A DNA stretch of 12,818 nucleotides from Frankiaceae bacterium. Its GTDB lineage: Bacteria; Actinomycetota; Actinomycetes; JAVEEJ01. The stretch is taken from contig JAVEEJ010000212.1 in assembly GCA_030840515.1 (NCBI GenBank), positions 1-12,818 on the forward strand. The letters run 5' to 3'. Under the pieces are notes generated by a model. It ran no database searches and was not told where the DNA came from. It worked only from the letters and a program-made list of their open reading frames with translations. Both the position numbers and the translations under genes were made by a program. How positions within the stretch are numbered: position 1 is the stretch's first letter; each line of letters begins with the position of its first letter. This document shows positions 12,658 through 12,818 of this stretch, piece after piece.

Positions 12658-12818
12658 ATGCGTCACCCTTTGGCTGTGCTGCTGCTTGAGCGGGACTCGC
12701 TGGTCGACTCCCTGGTCGGGTACGCGGACGATGCTCGGGGGGGCGACAGCCGCCTCGTGCTCGTCGGCGGCGAGGCCGGGGTCGGCAAGACGACGCTGCT
12801 CGAAGCGCTGCGGGACCG
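12658..12818 (+). CDS. AAA-type ATPase, N-terminal end; probably a large LuxR-family (LAL/MalT-like) regulator
   Basis: Only 53 codons are visible before the right edge. The protein opens LLLERDSLVDSLVGYADDARG, followed by LVLVGGEAGVGKTTLLEAL, which contains a complete Walker A (GEAGVGKT). A leading 'LLERD..L..L' followed within about 30 residues by this P-loop is the usual start of AAA_16-type STAND ATPases, many of which are 900-residue LuxR regulators in actinomycetes. The DNA-binding end lies outside the window, so an adenylate-cyclase or TPR-type relative is possible. ATG 12658 is in frame; GTG 12676 is an alternative close to the conserved core. It diverges from the VOC gene across 123 bases. 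Confidence 0.7.
   Translation, partial: MRHPLAVLLLERDSLVDSLVGYADDARGGDSRLVLVGGEAGVGKTTLLEALRD

Overview
The window is very GC-rich, strongly biased to G/C at third codon positions, and uses many GTG starts. With its gene families (DUF3152 lipoprotein, MoaD/BNR pair, GAF-SpoIIE phosphatase with an RsbW-like domain, short beta-carbonic anhydrase like mycobacterial Rv1284), this points to a chromosome of an actinomycete (Actinomycetota). I cannot fix the genus. I see no tRNA, rRNA, CRISPR array, transposase or phage gene, and no gene-free stretch over 300 bases.

Layout, left to right. 1-628 (-) is the secreted N-terminal part of an Aac/PvdQ-like penicillin-acylase-family enzyme that runs off the left edge. 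712-2194 (-) is a two-gene unit: a beta-propeller with six Asp-boxes, then a MoaD/ThiS-like protein ending in Gly-Gly. They are separated by four 17-bp tandem repeats that create a chain of overlapping mini-ORFs. 2276-2767 (+) is a beta-carbonic anhydrase, followed by a strong palindrome. 2858-3828 (+) is a translationally coupled pair: an RsbW-like ATPase and an uncharacterised partner protein. 3902-6939 (+) looks like one operon: ABC ATPase, ABC-2 permease, TetR regulator, alpha/beta hydrolase. It starts at a good promoter with a candidate operator. 7012-7485 (+) is a PhnB-like VOC protein. 7535-10825 (-) is a 1096-residue multidomain phosphatase. 10890-12534 (-) holds a DUF3152 metzincin-like lipoprotein, an SRPBCC-type protein and a second VOC protein. 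12658 to the right edge (+) is the start of an ATPase, probably a large LuxR-family (LAL/MalT-like) regulator.

The most interesting point is regulatory. The coupled pair at 2858-3828 is reproduced, domain for domain and in the same order, as the N-terminal third of the large phosphatase at 7535-10825, where it is followed by three GAF-like sensors and a PP2C/SpoIIE catalytic domain. The locus therefore seems to encode both split and fused forms of a partner-switching module whose second domain has no function I recognise. Several genes also carry a -10-like hexamer exactly six bases before an ATG/GTG start, which suggests leaderless transcripts. The ABC/TetR/hydrolase operon looks like a self-regulated export or detoxification unit. 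The remaining genes are ordinary actinobacterial accessory and housekeeping functions.
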